Positions 11,731 through 23,498 of a DNA stretch of 64,000 bases are shown in pieces; position 1 is the first letter of the stretch, and the number at the start of each line of letters is the position of its first letter. The translations under genes were made by a program, and so were the position numbers. Under the pieces are notes generated by a model. That model did no database searches, was not told the origin of the DNA, and was given only the letters and a program-made list of their open reading frames with translations. The DNA comes from Cylicocyclus nassatus (taxonomy: Eukaryota > Nematoda > Chromadorea > Rhabditida > Strongylidae). Location of the stretch: positions 59,722,486 to 59,786,485 of the forward strand of contig CATQJL010000305.1 of assembly GCA_958299035.1 (NCBI GenBank), in the 5' to 3' direction.

Positions 11731-12432
11731 ACAGTATGTCAAAAGTTGTCATTCTGTACTTCTGCAAATTTCTCTGCCTCCGTCCCACTCCTATATGCCA
11801 ATCCTGCGCTCCCAGTTTGCGTACTAGGCACGCTTTACCCCCCCCCCCCCCCTCCCCTCCCTCCCCCTACACCAGCATCCAGCTAAAGATTGCAAAAATC
11901 GACAAAAGTGATAAATACAAAGGATTTTTCCCCAAAACATTACCTACGTTTTTGATGCTCATTTATTCCTGTGCTAACTCCTGTTCCATCAAGGGCAAGA
12001 TTATATGCGGTTGTCAGTGCGGTCGCAAAAATTCCGTCGGGGGGGGGGGGGAGCAAAATTTTTTTCAAAATGAAGATGCGCGACGTTAGCCACGCATTCC
12101 AAAAATTTTTTGGGGTGCTTCTCAAAATTTCTGCGGGGTCCATAACTCCTAAAGTGGCAGCAACCACGCCTCATTTCTTTTACAAGCTTCATTTTAATCA
12201 AAAATTTCAAAAATTATTTTAACCGTTTACAAGAATAACTAAGTCACTTGCACATTTTTATAATTCGTGTAAGTAAATTTCAAAAATTTAGCGACCTAAG
12301 CTCGGGGGGAGGGGGGCTGATATTTTCTCTAGAAGAATCTTTTTCAATGCGAAATGGACTTCATCGCCATTGATGCGCAAAAAGACCACATAAAAACATG
12401 TAGCTGTACCGGGATCGATGCTGGCTCATACA
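11731..12432. other. Non-coding stretch after the gap with a degraded repeat
   Basis: Poly-C runs near 11839 and poly-G near 12041 occur. The part at 12036-12300 resembles the 16943-17310 element (shared GCGTTAGCCACGC and TTGCACATTTTTATAAT-like sequences), so it is probably a decayed copy. No gene was seen. Confidence 0.45.
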
Positions 12433-12440
12433 GCCTATAG

Positions 12441-13936
12441 CATACCTTCGATAGTCAAGAGACAAGGGCTTAAAAGTGATAGTTGTTTGAGTTCCTGCCC
12501 CGTATAAAAAGTGAAGGTTGTTTCAGAAAAACATACGAAAATTTAGAGATACAAATTAAATTAGAATTAAATTAAATTAGAAAACTTAGAAAATTCATAT
12601 AAAGCAGAGGTTAGCACATCACCAGATCTGAAACCTTAACTTGGTGCCTTCCTACGCAGAGTTTCGTCTCCAGGATTGCCGGTAAAAGTGGGTGGCAACA
12701 ACAACAAAGTTCTTTTCCAGTCAACAAAAGCGCTGTTTAGCTGTGACGTTAGTTGAGAGACCGAAAGAAGAAGAACTTGTCAACAACTGAATTGAACATG
12801 TTAAACATGTCCGTAAATTGTGTTGCACATCGACGCCAATCTGATTTTTGATGCGTCCTTTAAATTTTCACCCCCGCATAGTCGTTTCGTACGCTGCGAC
12901 GTTGTCTGGATTCTTCCGCTCATCATTCTGAGCAAGTATCGTCCAAGCTGGAAAAAATTCGCTGCAAAAGCACAGAAAGAGAACAAGGTAAAGAAAAACG
13001 CACTTTTTTGTATTTTTCACAAAGAAAACCGGCATAAGCAAAGAAGTAAGCTCAGCGACGTTGTCTACATCATAGAGAGAAACAAGACCTATCGAATGCA
13101 CAAAAAACCCGAATGAAAAAAGTTAAACTGAAGAAAAAACAAGAGGTTTTCGAAAACGCCGTTTTTCGAGGATGTCTCGTTTAAATCCTAAAAAGAAGTT
13201 CCGCGACGTTGTCAGCGTGAAAATAGAGATCAAGAGCTTTAATATGATATATAGATTATCGAAATTGGGCTCCGAACAACGAAGAAAAGGGTACCAGAGC
13301 CAAATGCCCCGCGCCCCGCATTTGAGGTAGCGAGGTAGCGCGCAGCGCGCGGAGACGCAGACGAGCAGCGGAGACGGACCAGAGCCGACGGGGCATTTGG
13401 CTCTGGTCGTGGATCTTCGCAGGATCTCAACGAAATCCTGCAGAATTATATATCGTTGTGATCCTCATGAGACGGCCAGGAGCACTGACAACGTCGCGGG
13501 TCTTGAAAATCACTCCATAACGGGATAGACCAGCATTCATATGGCGACTCTTTGCGCAAGATTTGAGCGCAGTTTTTCGTTTTTATTGAACTCTAGCGGC
13601 TTTAATGAACTTCCAACATTCAACCGCAGTTCAGAGAAAGGTTAACTGAGAAATTTTGCCCCAGTTTCTATTGAATTTTCAAATAAAAACCTTCTTCTCA
13701 ACAACAAAGGCCATAAAAACGCAATCCTTCGGTTTTTTTTGAGCTTCTTTTGAATGTCACTGCTATTTTGCCTCATTTAAATTCATCCCTATACGGTTAT
13801 GTCACTAGTTATGTCATAATTTCCGGGGCTTCGCCCCGGATGACTTCTGTACTTCTCCCCAGGTGCAGGTTGTGTTCTATCATGACGCTCAAAGTGAAGG
13901 TTACCAGAGTACATGGCTCTATGTATCGAAGGTATG
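12441..13936. mobile_element. hAT-like non-autonomous element, copy 1
   Basis: The 8 bp GCCTATAG flanks the element at 12433-12440 and 13937-13944. The termini are inverted (CATACCTTCGATA on the left, TATCGAAGGTATG on the right). A second copy at 57733-59562 has its own perfect 8 bp duplication, confirming the boundaries. Inside, GACGTTGTC recurs at 12898, 13057 and 13205 and inverted at 13487, with a spacing of about 150-160 bp. Open frames in the left half are partly shared with the second copy but are short and show no known domain. An 8 bp duplication fits hAT transposases; none is encoded here. Confidence 0.8.
13293..13407. repeat. Short inverted-repeat unit inside the hAT-like element
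   Basis: The ends are ACCAGAGCCAAATGCCCC and its reverse complement, with a GC-rich middle. The unit is present at the same relative place in the second copy (58931-59044). It was therefore there before the two copies spread, or is part of the family consensus. Confidence 0.7.
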
Positions 13937-13957
13937 GCCTATAGACTCATGTACCTT

Positions 13958-14127
13958 TTGCTTCAACCAGATCGGCGGCTGGAAGCGGGGCTCCGTGACC
14001 TAATTAAGGCTAGAAAATGATCGGAGAGCATGTTCGCGAGGGAGGCGCAGACTGTGTTGCGGACGCGGGCAGTCGCCTCCTAGGTTACGAAGCCCCGCCT
14101 TCCAGCAGCCAATCTGGTTGAAGCAAA
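13958..14127. mobile_element. Inverted-repeat MITE (TTGCTTCAACCAGAT ends)
   Basis: The left end TTGCTTCAACCAGAT..GGCGGCTGGAAG is inverted at the right end. The interior (GCTAGAAAATGATC, GACTGTGT) is shared with the related copy at 30056-30196. Non-coding. Confidence 0.65.
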
Positions 14128-14410
14128 GGTTAGCAAGATCAGAAATGTCATGGTTTTTTTTTGTACTAAGACAATCGCAGAAAGGATGTGTAACTTTGCA
14201 AATGCTCACTTCTGCACATTCAGAAATTTCCGCCCTGCGTTTTGCAGGCGGCGATCCTTCTTCCTTAGGTGAGGCTAGACCCTGAATTACATGACCAGCT
14301 TAAATATGAAACAGGTGAACTAACCATGAAGTTTTCGGGGAAGTGGTCTAGCCCAGAAGTTAGAGCGCTGTCATCCGAGATGGAATAGACTGAAGTTAGG
14401 GAAGATTGAA

Positions 14411-14656
14411 ATGAAGGAAGTGAGCAAGACGATAATGAAGACTGGAAGGGAATCTGTGATCAAATGCGTCTATTGTGCCACATGGGTCCAACCTGTGAAG
14501 AAAAAGCAGGATCAGTATATCCTTGGGTTCTCTGGAACGACTTTGTCTCAGAGAAGAAAAGATGTTGCCAGTCCCACCTGCTGTGATGTCTGCTTCGAGC
14601 ACCATGGTGTTGCAAAGCATGAACTCGCACTGAGAATCGAATACTCATTATGCTAA
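14411..14656 (+). CDS. Short unplaced open frame with paired CxxC motifs (weak)
   Basis: An 81-residue frame has CVYC near residue 19 and CDVC near residue 58, a spacing that could bind zinc, followed by an HH pair. No signal peptide, splice partner or homologue was recognised, and the surroundings are full of mobile elements. It could be an exon of an unknown gene, a captured fragment, or chance. Confidence 0.2.
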   Translation: MKEVSKTIMKTGRESVIKCVYCATWVQPVKKKQDQYILGFSGTTLSQRRKDVASPTCCDVCFEHHGVAKHELALRIEYSLC

Positions 14657-14659
14657 AGC

Positions 14660-15168
14660 AGACCCATTTCAAACTTACATCCGATTAAAAATTAGCAATA
14701 GCATTTCCAATTGGTATGCTGGATGGTAAGTTCCTTCTACAAAATTTCATGTGAGTTGAAACAATCGCCGAAATACTTACAATGCTTTTGCGAAAATCGA
14801 ACACGTCTTTATCCGTGGGTGGAAAATTTGATAATGCGGAAAGAAGGGATAACTTCGTTCCATGTTCGCTTTTCTATAGCCACATAGCATACAGCGATCA
14901 GAAGGGTCGCACAGGCGAAATCTATAGACCTCTTGCTTCTTAAAATCCGAGCACACACACTATTTATCTACATCGCCTCGCGATCCCCCCCCGGGCAAGA
15001 CAACTATGACACTTAATTCTAGCTTGCTTACCAGGCCCCGCTTAGCCCTGTCAAAACATTGTAATAAAGGTCCCATCCCTATCCCTGTACAGCCTTTCCC
15101 TGTGCCCACTTCTACTTCATTTTCCGTTCCCTGTATTATTTTCGAAATCAGCATGTCCACTTACCCTG
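14660..15168. other. No gene seen
   Basis: Ordinary A/T-rich sequence leading into the partial foldback element at 15170. No motif or repeat end was recognised. Confidence 0.4.
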
Positions 15169-15169
15169 C

Positions 15170-15605
15170 TTGCCCCCCCCCTGTGCCAACTCCCAGCCCT
15201 TCAGCTCAAATTTTGAAAAAATCGATAAAATCGATAAAAGTAATACGTGATACCAAAAACTAATATAGTATTCGTAATCAGCATGCCCATTTACTCCCCT
15301 CTGCCAACTCCCAGCCGCCCTGTAGCTCAAACTTTGCAAAAAATCGATAAAATCGACAAAGGTAATCGATAATTCTGAAAACTAATATTGTATTCGGAAT
15401 CGCCATGCTCACTTACCCTCCCCCCCCCCCCACCCTGTGCCAACTCCCAGCCCCGTGGGTGAACTCTGCAAAAAATCGATAAAATATAAAATCGATATCG
15501 ATCGATAACAAAAAGTAGTCTATGACACGCTTCCTGCCCCGAAGTGTATGTGTGCCAAGTTTGGTCCAAATCGGTTTAGAAATGAAGTTTTCTATTCCGC
15601 ACATG
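15170..15605 (-). mobile_element. Partial microsatellite-ended foldback element (one arm only)
   Basis: Three tandem units carry TGTGCCAACTCCCAGCCC near 15182, 15300 and 15436, separated by ATCGATAAAATCGA runs. They are followed by the GAAGTGTATGTGTGCCAAG terminal block. The arrangement equals one arm of 1171-2115. The second arm, the central hairpin and the microsatellite are missing. Confidence 0.65.
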
Positions 15606-15852
15606 TAACCTCGAGTCATTTGTAACTTAATATGTGAGACTGCACACTATACCCTATTAGCGACGGCACCCATGCTCTAGTCCAACAAAGTGTAGAAATG
15701 TGTTCTACTAATTAACATGTAACCAGTAAAAACAAGAGAAATAAGGAAAGAAGGAGAAATCACAGGAAATGAGCAAGTGCTAGTTTTGCAGTTCGTCAGT
15801 TAGCGTGTAGTGTGTGCACTAGGCATATTAAGTTACAAGTGACTCGACGATA

Positions 15853-16034
15853 GAGGCTTCCAATCTAAGTGTCCGGTCGACGTGGTCCAACTCCTCGCAA
15901 GCCGCCTCGCTTGGATTTGTCACGTGGTACAATACCCCATCCGCTAAGATCTTCGCGGCATCGGGTGCGGTATTGTACTCGCACTGAGAGGATTTGAAGC
16001 ACGTCGACCGTGTCACTCAGACTGAAAGCCCTTG
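15853..16034. mobile_element. Inverted-repeat MITE related to 27705-27889
   Basis: The ends resemble CAGGGGCTTTCAATCTGAGT...CGGTCGACGTG in inverted orientation. The middle contains GGTACAATACC / GGTATTGTAC. The sister copy is bounded by TA on both sides. Non-coding. Confidence 0.6.
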
Positions 16035-16059
16035 TACGCACACACATACATATAGGCTG

Positions 16060-16209
16060 CTGCATGACGAAGGCGCAATATCTTTGGGTGCAAACGCGGC
16101 TTTATTACCCGCAAAGCGCATGAGGCGCAGGATTTACAACGGTGAGGATACGCGCGCGTCGGCTTCACGCCCGCTCGACTAATACTGCTTCTGCGCCTTC
16201 GTCATGCAG
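16060..16209. mobile_element. 150 bp inverted-repeat element (CTGCATGACGAAGGCGCA ends)
   Basis: Begins CTGCATGACGAAGGCGCA and ends with its reverse complement. An inverted sister copy lies at 16678-16826, so the two form the arms of a larger palindrome around 16338-16567. Confidence 0.65.
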
Positions 16210-16337
16210 TTTACATACATACAGACATTCAGCATTATATATAAAATACCGAAATATCTTGCACTCTGGGTATGATACCTGGTCGCGATTAGTCGCGAAG
16301 AAAACTGTCACAACCGAAATGCAAGATGACCGATGCA

Positions 16338-16567
16338 CAGGGTTTATCAAACGCATTGTCGCTTGCATCAGCATCTCCACTCCCGCGCTGGACTCTGCAT
16401 CTCTTGCGCAAACATGCTCTCTGATCACTTTCCCAGGGCGAGCGTGGGAAAGGCGGAGCCTTAATCAATCGGAAGTGATCAGAGAGCATGTTCGCGGAAG
16501 TGAAACGCAGAGTCCAGCGAGGAAGTGGAGATGCTAATGCAAGCGACAGTGCGCTTGATAAGCACTG
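16338..16567. mobile_element. Inverted-repeat MITE (CAGGGTTTATCA end)
   Basis: Left CAGGGTTTATCAAACGC is matched by right GCGCTTGATAAGCACTG. The long arms contain AGCATCTCCACT and CGCTGGACTCTGC. A second copy is at 30575-30802. CAGGG-type ends recall hAT elements, but no clean target duplication was found. Confidence 0.6.
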
Positions 16568-16677
16568 TATATACAAGGCCTCTCACACTTCTTGACTTGT
16601 TGCAACCGCATTCGACGCGTGCAAATTAAACGGACAGCCAAAAGCGCGCAAAATGTTGCAGGACATGCAAAGGTTAC

Positions 16678-16826
16678 TGCGTGACGAGGGCGCAGAAGCG
16701 ATATTAGTTGAGCGGGCGCGAACGCGGCGCGCGCGTATCTTCACCGTCGTAAAACCTGCGTCTCGTGCGCTCTGCGGCTAATAAAGCCGCGTTCGCGCCC
16801 AAAGATATTGCGCCTTCGTCATGCAG
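16678..16826. mobile_element. Inverted sister of the element at 16060-16209
   Basis: CTGCGTGACGAGGGCGCAG begins it, and TGCGCCTTCGTCATGCAG ends it. Flanking bases (CAGCCTATACGTG) mirror those left of 16060. Confidence 0.65.
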
Positions 16827-16942
16827 CAGCCTATACGTGTATGACATGTATCCAAACGCGCTGCCTCTGTGATCTCACATCTCCAAGAGAAGTTCATTTA
16901 CACCAGGTCCTCTCGCTAATGACAGGGTCCAGTCTTTCCGGG

Positions 16943-17310
16943 CAGTGGCGGTCCCAGGATTTCGGACCGGGTAGGGGGCGCGGAAAAACTTTTTTCAAAT
17001 GAAGGTGCGTGGCGTTAGCCACGCACTCCGAAAAAATTTTAGGAGTACTTCTCAAAATTTTTGCAGGTCCCCAACCCCTAAAATCTGGAAAAAGGAGGCG
17101 TGGCGTCAGCCACGCCCCCGAAAAAATTTTTTTATAAGGCTAATTTGAATTTTTAAAATTTTAAAAAATATTTTAATTATTTACAAAAATAAACAAGTCG
17201 TTTGCACATTTTTATAATCCATATAGGTAAGTTTCACAAATTTCGCCACCCATTCTGGGGGGGGGGGGGCGCCCACCCCGCCCCCCCCCCCTCCCCCCGG
17301 ACCGCCACTG
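16943..17310. mobile_element. hAT-like MITE (CAGTGGCGGTCC ends)
   Basis: Starts CAGTGGCGGTCCCAGG and ends GGACCGCCACTG. Flanks TTTCCGGG (16935-16942) and TTTCCGCG (17311-17318) form an 8 bp target duplication with one mismatch. The interior has repeated GCGTGGCGTTAGCCACGC palindromes and long G/C runs. CAGTGGCG ends and an 8 bp duplication are typical of hAT MITEs. Confidence 0.8.
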
Positions 17311-17923
17311 TTTCCGCGTTATCTAGGGAAACGAACACCGCCAGTTTGCGCCGCTTTTCGCTGCCAACTGGTCCTTTTGCAACGCTTTTGCATGTCGTTC
17401 CAGGACCAGTAGTCCGCGTAGGCGCCCAAACTGGCCGCCTTTGTTCCCCTATCCAGTCTTTCCGTGCAACGTTTGGAGGATCGCTGGACCCGGTAGTGGT
17501 AAGAACATCTGTCTTGGGGATACCTAATGCTAGTGACAGATTCGCGTCTCACTGTCTCATAAGGCGCTTGGCGGTAGCAAATGGCCTAACCTGGGTGCAA
17601 CTCTAGAAGGGGCTTTCGCGTTTGTACGTCAGCTTGGTTGGGCATCAGTTTTGCACAGACTTCCCAGACGCTGGCTTCAAGAGAAAAATATTGAACGAAG
17701 AATTCTCAGCTCAGTCATTTTTATAATCCATATGGGTAAGTTTCTCCCATTCTCCAATCGTGTTTGCTCAGTTAGCAAGTATATGAAAGTGGTCATTTTT
17801 AAATTCTCTCACCATATACAGTCTGTCTCAATCCCAATAAGGCCAAGACTGGCACGGCGGGAGCCCGCATCGCTAGGGTTTTGCGTCACACCCGACCTCT
17901 TCGCTCTCTGCGAGTGCGCCTAT

Positions 17924-18142
17924 GGCACCCGCCATACTTGATCCGCTTGATCCGCTTCGTGCAAAACGCGCGCACACAGCAGTTTGTTGTTTGGCGCCGC
18001 GTAGGTAAAAAGGAATTTTGTATGGTACGCCAAATTCGCTGTACGCGACGTCAAGTGAATTAGTGACGAGCGTTTTGCACGAAGCGGATCAAGCGGATCA
18101 AGCAGATCAAGTGGATCAAGAGTATCAAGTACGGCGGGTGCC
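17924..18142. mobile_element. Foldback element built on 9 bp GATCAAGCG repeats, copy 1
   Basis: Ends are GGCACCCGCCATACTTGATCC and its near reverse complement at 18142. Inside each end are tandem GATCCGCTT / GATCAAGCG 9-mers. TAT precedes and follows the element, a possible 3 bp target duplication shared with the next copy. Confidence 0.65.
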
Positions 18143-18145
18143 TAT

Positions 18146-18309
18146 GGCACGCGCCATACTTGATCCGCTTGATCCGCTTCGTCTTTGGTCGATTCAGTGA
18201 ACTGACCAACGGCGGAGCGGTTGATCCACTTCACTACTGGTCAGTTCACTGAATTGACCAATGATGAAGCGGATCAAATAGATTAAGCGGATCAAGTATG
18301 GCGCGTGCC
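18146..18309. mobile_element. Foldback element built on 9 bp GATCAAGCG repeats, copy 2
   Basis: Abuts the previous element after only TAT. Ends GGCACGCGCCATACTTG / CAAGTATGGCGCGTGCC. Inner arms carry GATTCAGTGAACTGACCAA palindromes. Non-coding. Confidence 0.65.
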
Positions 18310-18751
18310 TAGGCAGCGCACTCCCAGCGTTACGAGCGCGCAGATTTATGCAAACGTTTAGTCCTGATCCCGACTGGGACAAACTGTAGGAGAGATTTGA
18401 TGATGGACATTTCGAGAGCATAAACAGCGACTAAACTGACATTGACTACTTCACTGCAAGCCTCTGTGCGACGCTTCATGCTAAGACGAAGGTTTTCGAT
18501 GCAGGATTCCTCACTCTCCACTGCAAATGTAGAGACCTACCATACATTAAAATCCATGGACGCCCACCTTTTTCCTCGAAAGACAGCGACTGAATACTCC
18601 TACAGACATCTGCCATGATGAAGCCACTGACTCGCCCCACCTCTGTAACATCTTACAGCATCAATACGAAAGAAAAACTGTCAACCTATATGTGCACAAA
18701 TCCCACTGGGAAGATGGGGAAAGCTGTAAAGAAAAGCCTCAGAGAACCTAG

Positions 18752-18891
18752 CCTCCTCCAACATTATCTACCTTCAACAGGTTCAGCAAAAATGTTTAAG
18801 TGGTAAGGCGTTTTGTGATGTTGACAAGTTCCACCTGAATCTTGCGAAGTTTTCGCTGAGCCTGTTGAAGGGTAGATAATATTGGAGGAGG
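18752..18891. repeat. Inverted repeat of about 40 bp arms
   Basis: CCTCCTCCAACATTATCTACC near 18752 reappears inverted near 18870 (GGTAGATAATATTGGAGGAGG), with CAACAGG/GAACC-like inner parts. No element ends were defined. Confidence 0.5.
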
Positions 18892-19239
18892 TCTGCGCCA
18901 TACAAAACGTTATATCGCACTTTATGTAACACTGCGATATATTATGTTACTAGTATTATGTTATCACTGAAGGGTAGTAGATTAAAACGATAGACAAGCA
19001 ACAAAAAATTCCATTTTTAGTGAACCGAGTCATACAAGCTCTCTTACAAGGAAAGTTCGCTTGGTCGAAGTGGCGGTTCGGAAGGTAATGTATACCCATG
19101 GATAGAGCTTTGTACGCTGATGTCGATATACCTTCTATATCGAGGATGCGCTCTTCTGAAAGAAGTTATGAGCTTTTTACGCCAAATTTTCGTGCATTTT
19201 TGATCGTAAAATCAGGCAGTTCAAAGGCTCAGGCATCTA

Positions 19240-20180
19240 TTAGGTTGTCAAGAAAATAATGTCGTTTCCTATTTGCTTTCTTTAAGAAAGCAACCAGACT
19301 CAACCAAACAAGCGATAATGGGTACTGTTCGATAGAGCAAAGCAAGCTCTACAAGATGGCGTTAATGATTTTGCGCCGGGTTCGATCCATGGAAAGTTCG
19401 AACTCAAAATCTGAAGATTTCCGAATGCCCAAAAAATCGAAAAAAATCAGATCTTCGTCCAAATAATTTGTACGGATCTCCCACTCGCAAACTTCAATGC
19501 CTTCGATATCTGATATCCATATGAGCAGTAGCTGTATTTTTTCCTTGACTAGAAAATGAGAAAACGAAAATTTTCGTGTTTTTCTAAAAGCAATGCTGAG
19601 CCGTTCTTGCATATGGTTCTATACTACAAGCTTAGATAAGTATAACTGTAGAATTTCAGCCCATTCCGAGCGGTAGTTTTCAGAAATATCGAGATCAGCT
19701 TTCTTCGTTTCAGTTTCTGTGCTAAAAGCGACATTTCTCGAAAACTACTGCTCGGAATGGGCTGAAATTCTACAGTTATACTTATCTAGGCTTGTAGTAT
19801 AGAACCACATATGCAAGAACGGCTCAGCATGCTTTTAGAAAAACACGAAAATTTTCGTTTTCTCATTTTCTAGTCAAGGGAAAAATACAGCAACTGCACA
19901 TATGGATATCAGATATCGAAAGTATTGAAATGTGCGAGTGGGAGGTCCGTACAAATTATACGAAGATCTGATTTCTTTTTCGATTTTTTGGGCATTTGGA
20001 AATCTTTAGATTTTGAGTTCGAACTCTCCGCGGATCGAGCTTGGCGCAAAGTCATGAATGGCATCTTGTAGAGCTAGCTCTGCTCTATCGAACAGTACCC
20101 ATTAACATTTGTTGGGTTGAGTCTGGTTGCTTTCTCAAAGCAAGCAAATAAAAAACGACATTATTTTCCTGGCAACCCAA
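19240..20180. mobile_element. mariner-like foldback element
   Basis: TA flanks it at 19238-19239 and 20181-20182. Ends are TTAGGTTGTCAAGAAAATAATG and its diverged reverse complement. The whole element is a long inverted repeat centred near 19705 (GCCCATTCCGAGC / GCTCGGAATGGGC). It shares layout and sequence, including AGAGCAAAGCAAGCTCTACAAG-like segments, with 35535-36480. No transposase frame. Confidence 0.8.
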
Positions 20181-20189
20181 TAATAAACA

Positions 20190-21248
20190 TTTTCGGTGTA
20201 ATGTGATCTGATCTGAATGTGTTCGACTGTTGCCATCCATGTTGTTAATCACAGTCGTCGTAAAAAACGCTTCGCAGAGATAGAAGCTATTTTGAGACCA
20301 GCGTTTTGAACTATATCCGCAGATATACATCATCTCCCAAATCACCACTTCGACCAAGCAAATTTCCTTTGTTAGTAGCTTCACTCATCTCGCTGGCCGT
20401 GATGTCTGCGCAGGACTCGAAACTCACTTGGAACGCGAATGGGGGTGGGGACAGGAATGTCGTTGAAGGTCAAGTCGAGATTGCTCTGTTCCTGGAAATA
20501 TGGTGAGATGATCGATTGTTTTACGAGCTTGATTGCTCAGCTATCATGAGCCAAAATCGCGGCGCTTTGCAGTACCCGGGCCCCAAAATATCGAAGTCGT
20601 AGATTTTGCTCAAACTCGGTCTAAGGGATTAATCGATCCGCTGATGCCGAATATCATATTTTTTGCGCAATAGCGTCGTTTTCCGAGGTTACGGCGGGTA
20701 TACGGTGAGGGGTCAAAATCACGGAATCTGCATAAACTTGATCTAGGGGACTATTTGGCATGCTGATCACTAATATAATACTATTTGCATTTTTGGGGCC
20801 TTGTGATCAGCGTGTTCAAAAACCCTTCCTTCTTCGACGCAGAGTAAGGAGGTAGAGAACGCTGCCCTACAAAGCTACGAATGACGGCGCGTTTTCTAGC
20901 GGAGAACATACTCGTCCGCACAAGGTGTTAGGGGAGCGAAGGGAGGAAGGGGAGCGGAGCTTGGCTCGCCCCCTGCAGGGGGTTGCAAGTTTTGCAAGTT
21001 TGCAAATTCTGCAAGCAGGCTTGCAGAATTCACATTTTCGGCCCGGAGTTGCTCTTTTGGTTCACTTGGAGGGCCTCCTATCCATCTATGTCAAATTCTG
21101 AGGTAGGTCTATTCTGGCGAGCCGCTGCCTTTAAGCAAATTCGGAACTTCGACCTATTTACCCTTTACCCACCTTAATCTAAGAAAATGACCTTTGAGAA
21201 GTCAGCATTCATGTTCAGCGGGCTATAACCACCTATGCAAAGCAAAAC
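20190..21248. other. Non-coding stretch, no gene seen
   Basis: A fragment near 20690-20730 resembles the TATACCCACCGTAG part of the A/B duplicated segment, and GAGCCGCTGCCTTTAAG near 21115 resembles a right end of the TTAA MITE family without a visible left end. Otherwise nothing was recognised. Confidence 0.4.
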
Positions 21249-21714
21249 CGTGATTTCGACCTCGTATCGATACCTACCCTAACTCCATGAAAAGGCCGCA
21301 GAATGCAAAAAGAGTTTTATATTCGTGATCAGCTAGTCAGAAAATTCCCTTAGACCGCCCAAGTTCGGCCATTTCAGCCATATTCGTGATTTTAGCCCCC
21401 ACCGTATACCCACCGTAGCCACACCAAATGAGATTTTTGTGCAAAAAAGAGTGTGACATTCATGATCAGCATTTCGAATAACCCCCATAGACCGAATTAT
21501 AACCTCACGATTTTGAACTTTTGCGGCCGATACTGTAATAGCGCCAAAAATCTTTGAGCATAGTACCTTTTTGAACCTAAATGAACAGATGAACAAAAGA
21601 ATACAGCACAAACACAGTTCCTACTTACCTTAACTGGAATATGTCACTACAGTCTGCCCCAATCGAGATCAGGCCGAACCGTCGGCTAGATTTACGCCCT
21701 CGCAAGGGGTTTAA

Positions 21715-22169
21715 AGGCAGTGTCCGGGCAAAAACTCGATTTTGAGATTTTGTGCTTACTTGGGCCTATTCGCTACGCTGAATCCGAAAATGCACATTGT
21801 AGAGCGCAAAAATGGCGAAAAATGGCTCTAACGCAGGAGGAAAATGAGCAGGTGGGCGGGGTCCTCCCCACTGCGAATTCACGTTTCCGGCTTCCGGAGC
21901 GACCTTCTCGCTTCCGGTTTCAAGTCAATCATTCGCACTTGACCGGTAGCGATGTTAAGACAGCTAGCGGAATCGAGAAAATCGCTCCGGGAGCTGAGAG
22001 CATGAAATCGCATTGGGGAAAGCCCCGCCCACCTGCTGATCTCCCTCTTGTGTTAGAGCCCTTTTTTGCCGTTTTCGCGCCCCACAATGTGCATTTTCGG
22101 ATTCAGCGTAGCGAATAGGCCCAAGTAAGCACAAAATCTCAAAATCGAGTTTTTGCCCGGACACTGCCT
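21715..22169. mobile_element. TTAA-inserting MITE (AGGCAGTGTCCGGGC ends), copy 1
   Basis: TTAA at 21711-21714 and 22170-22173. The empty site in copy A is GGGT-TTAA-ACTGCAT (near 430-445). The 455 bp element has terminal inverted repeats over about 120 bp. Another 455 bp copy lies at 23044-23498. Open frames that read through the repeats appear in both arms and are by-products of the inverted repeat. Confidence 0.88.
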
Positions 22170-23043
22170 TTAAGCTGCATACGCGGAAATCGGAGAGAGC
22201 GAAGAGATTGAGGAAGGAGCAGACTAGCTAGCCTTAGACACGACGCAATACCCTTGCTGCACGGACTCTTGCCATGTCAATTTTGGCCTAATTGGGGTTG
22301 GGGCAGACTGGACGAAGTGGTAATACACCCACCACATCAATTTGCTCTGCTCCAGCAGCTACCGAAACAATCGTAGCTAGCAAACGACGTCTGTGCTCTC
22401 GACGCGAATGAGATAGATAATCTAGAGGGCCATTACGAAAGTGGGCACGTTCTTCATCTAAAAAGATTTTTTGATCACTTCGGATGCTTGAGTGCTTGTG
22501 GTGCCAATATTGGCCGACAACACTTTCACGTGGACAAATTGCGAGCGATGCTTCGAAATTGTGCTCTATGTAGCCATTTGCACGCGCAGGTTGCCGGGTT
22601 ACAGGCGCAACAATTTCGCGGTCAGATGTTGTAGGTAGATGTTGATACTGCAGAGATACACACCACATCTATCATTCGTTCCCAAAATCGCGCTAAAGCG
22701 GTGTCATGATGTTCAAACGATAATCAATTCATCAGCTATCAACGGTCAACTCTTTATAAACTATGTCTCAACAGGGGGTAATCGCACCGCTGATACGCTC
22801 CGCCCTCGCCTGAGTTTTGGAGTCGATGGTAAAGCACAGTGGCGTCAGGATTTCCGTTTCGTGGGTGGGAGGGGGGGGGGGGAGACAAGAAATTTTGCAC
22901 TCTGAAAATTGATTTGGTATGTTTCCCAAGATTTTCGCGGGCTCACAACCCCGAAATTCTAGGAGAAGGGGCCGTGGCGGCAGTAACCTCTCCCCTTCCT
23001 CCCCCCCCCCCCCCTCCGCCAAAAAATTTTCTTACAAGATTAA

Positions 23044-23498
23044 GGGCAGTGTCCGGGCAAAAACTCGATTTTGAGATTTTATGCTTATACGGGCCTATTC
23101 GCCATGCTGAATCCGAAAATCCACATTGGAAAGCGCGAAAACGGCGAAAAAGGGCTCTAACACAGGAGGGAAATCAGAAGGTGGGCGGGGCTTTCCTCAG
23201 TGCGACTTCACGCTCCCAGCTCCCGGAGCGATTTTCTCGATTCCGCTAGCCGTCCTAACATCGCTACCGGTCAAGTGCGAATGACTGACTTGAAACGGGA
23301 AGCGAGAAGGTCGCTCCGGAAGCCGGGAACGTGAATTCGCAGTGGGGAGAACCCCGCCCACCTGCTCATTTCCCTCCTGTGTTAGAGCCGTTTTTTGCCA
23401 TTTTCGCGCTCTACAGTGTGCATTTTCGGATTCAGCGTAGCGAATAGGCCCAAGTAAGCACAAAATCTCAAAATCGAGTTTTTGCCCGGACACTGCCT
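23044..23498. mobile_element. TTAA-inserting MITE (GGGCAGTGTCCGGGC ends), copy 2
   Basis: TTAA at 23040-23043 and 23499-23502. Copy A reads AAGA-TTAA-CTAGTGG (near 2730), a perfect empty site. It is the same length (455 bp) and family as 21715-22169. Confidence 0.9.

Noticed and set aside
11119..11827. Long open frames spanning the N gap on both strands
   Set aside because: They exist only because N codons have no stops.
18018..18200. QADQADQ-type repetitive peptide
   Set aside because: Translation of the GATCAAGCG tandem repeat of a foldback element.
17924..18309. CRISPR array (regular short repeats)
   Set aside because: Repeats are directly abutting 9-mers without spacers in a eukaryotic foldback element.
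21720..23493. Repeated open frames beginning SGQKLDFEILCL on both strands
   Set aside because: They read the terminal inverted repeats of the TTAA MITEs; the same frame appears in each arm by symmetry.
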